64,000 nt of DNA from Cohnella hashimotonis (GTDB lineage: Bacteria; Bacillota; Bacilli; Paenibacillales; Paenibacillaceae). A model generated the notes under the pieces. The model made no database searches, was not told where the DNA came from, and worked only from the letters and a program-made list of their open reading frames with translations. Below, piece by piece: positions 63,588-64,000 of this stretch. Numbering within the stretch: the first letter of the stretch is position 1; each line of letters opens with the position of its first letter. The DNA lies in assembly GCF_030014955.1 (NCBI RefSeq), contig NZ_JAGRPV010000001.1, forward strand, positions 6,758,001 through 6,822,000. Reading direction: 5' to 3'. The position numbers and the translations under genes are program-made.

Positions 63588-64000
63588 TCATTTAATCCCG
63601 GATTGAATAAAGCTGTTCATGAACTGTCGCTGGAACAACAGAAAAACGGCCAGCAGCGGGGTGACGACCAGCAGCGTAGCGGCGCTGACCTCGCTCCACT
63701 GCGCGCCGGTCTCGAACGACAAGGCGAAGATCGCCAGGCCGACCGTCAGCGGACGATTCTCGATGGAATTGGTCACGATCAACGGCCACAGATAATTGTT
63801 CCACTGGTAGCTGACGGACACCAATCCGAATGCAAGGTATGCCGGACGAGCCAGCGGGAAGTAAATTTTCCATAAAATTTTCCACCTAGAGTAGCCCTCC
63901 ATCGTCGCCGCCTCGTCAAGCTCCGACGGAATCGTCAAAAACGTCTGCCGCAGCAGGAAGATGCCGAACGCCGAGGCGAAGTACGGCAGCATGACGCCAA
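63588..64000 (-). CDS. Carbohydrate ABC transporter permease, 5' end outside the window
   Basis: The C-terminal 137 residues of a MalG-type permease; the frame is open at the right edge. The EAA loop ELDEATMEGYSRWKILWKIY-like segment (ELDEAATMEGYSRWKILWKI) and the last helices (LVVTPLLAVFLLFQRQFMNS) are present. It ends FIQSGIK. It is followed by the isomerase gene, so the two probably belong to one sugar-utilisation operon continuing to the right. Confidence 0.93.
   Translation of the reverse strand, partial: GVMLPYFASAFGIFLLRQTFLTIPSELDEAATMEGYSRWKILWKIYFPLARPAYLAFGLVSVSYQWNNYLWPLIVTNSIENRPLTVGLAIFALSFETGAQWSEVSAATLLVVTPLLAVFLLFQRQFMNSFIQSGIK

Overview
The window comes from a GC-rich, endospore-forming Firmicute. 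A gerA-type germinant-receptor operon, a CtsR-type operator in front of dnaJ/clpB, YesM/YesN two-component genes, a ywqB/ywqA-like SWIM/SNF2 pair and strong Shine-Dalgarno (SD) sequences with many GTG/TTG starts point to the Paenibacillaceae. A Cohnella- or Paenibacillus-like genome is the best guess, by inference. No rRNA or tRNA gene was seen.

Layout. (1) 1-13.1 kb, minus strand: an exopolysaccharide/teichuronic-acid-like operon. It holds a Wzz-type modulator, a BY-kinase-like ATPase, a priming sugar-phosphate transferase, four glycosyltransferases, UDP-glucose dehydrogenase, a Wzy-like polymerase, a Wzx-like flippase, GalU and a truncated mannose-1-phosphate guanylyltransferase. Together these supply UDP-glucose, UDP-glucuronate and GDP-mannose, build a lipid-linked repeat unit, flip it and polymerise it. 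(2) 13.4-16.5 kb: two paralogous right-handed beta-helix proteins, one membrane-anchored and one secreted, probably acting on that polymer. (3) 17-30.4 kb: housekeeping and stress genes (helical hypothetical, SWIM/SNF2 pair, GNAT, SDR, ClpB, DnaJ-like). They are interrupted at 25.8-26.4 kb by an array of short repeats in two opposite orientations, whose relatives recur near 30.6, 31.7 and 36.1 kb. (4) 30.6-36.7 kb: nucleoside hydrolase with a divergent AraC regulator, an acetyltransferase, a zinc-type cation efflux protein, a YvyF-like zinc-ribbon protein, DUF72, a small structured transcript and an SRPBCC protein. (5) 36.8-40.4 kb: gerAA-gerAB-gerAC. (6) 40.6-43.6 kb: an MHYT/PAS histidine kinase, a minisatellite and udk. 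(7) 43.7-57.6 kb: a glycan-utilisation locus (GH36, GH78, ABC importer, YesM/YesN and a large secreted beta-propeller protein). (8) 57.6-59.7 kb: a group II intron with a reverse transcriptase, placed directly after the terminator of a merR/tipA-like gene. (9) 59.8-64 kb: the MerR regulator, a glycosyltransferase, a PAP2 phosphatase, a sugar isomerase/epimerase and a truncated ABC permease.

The least-explained structures are the inverted repeat array with its dispersed copies, the small structured transcript at 36.0-36.2 kb, the 17/18-bp minisatellite before udk, and the domain shared by the secreted beta-helix protein and the beta-propeller protein 40 kb away.
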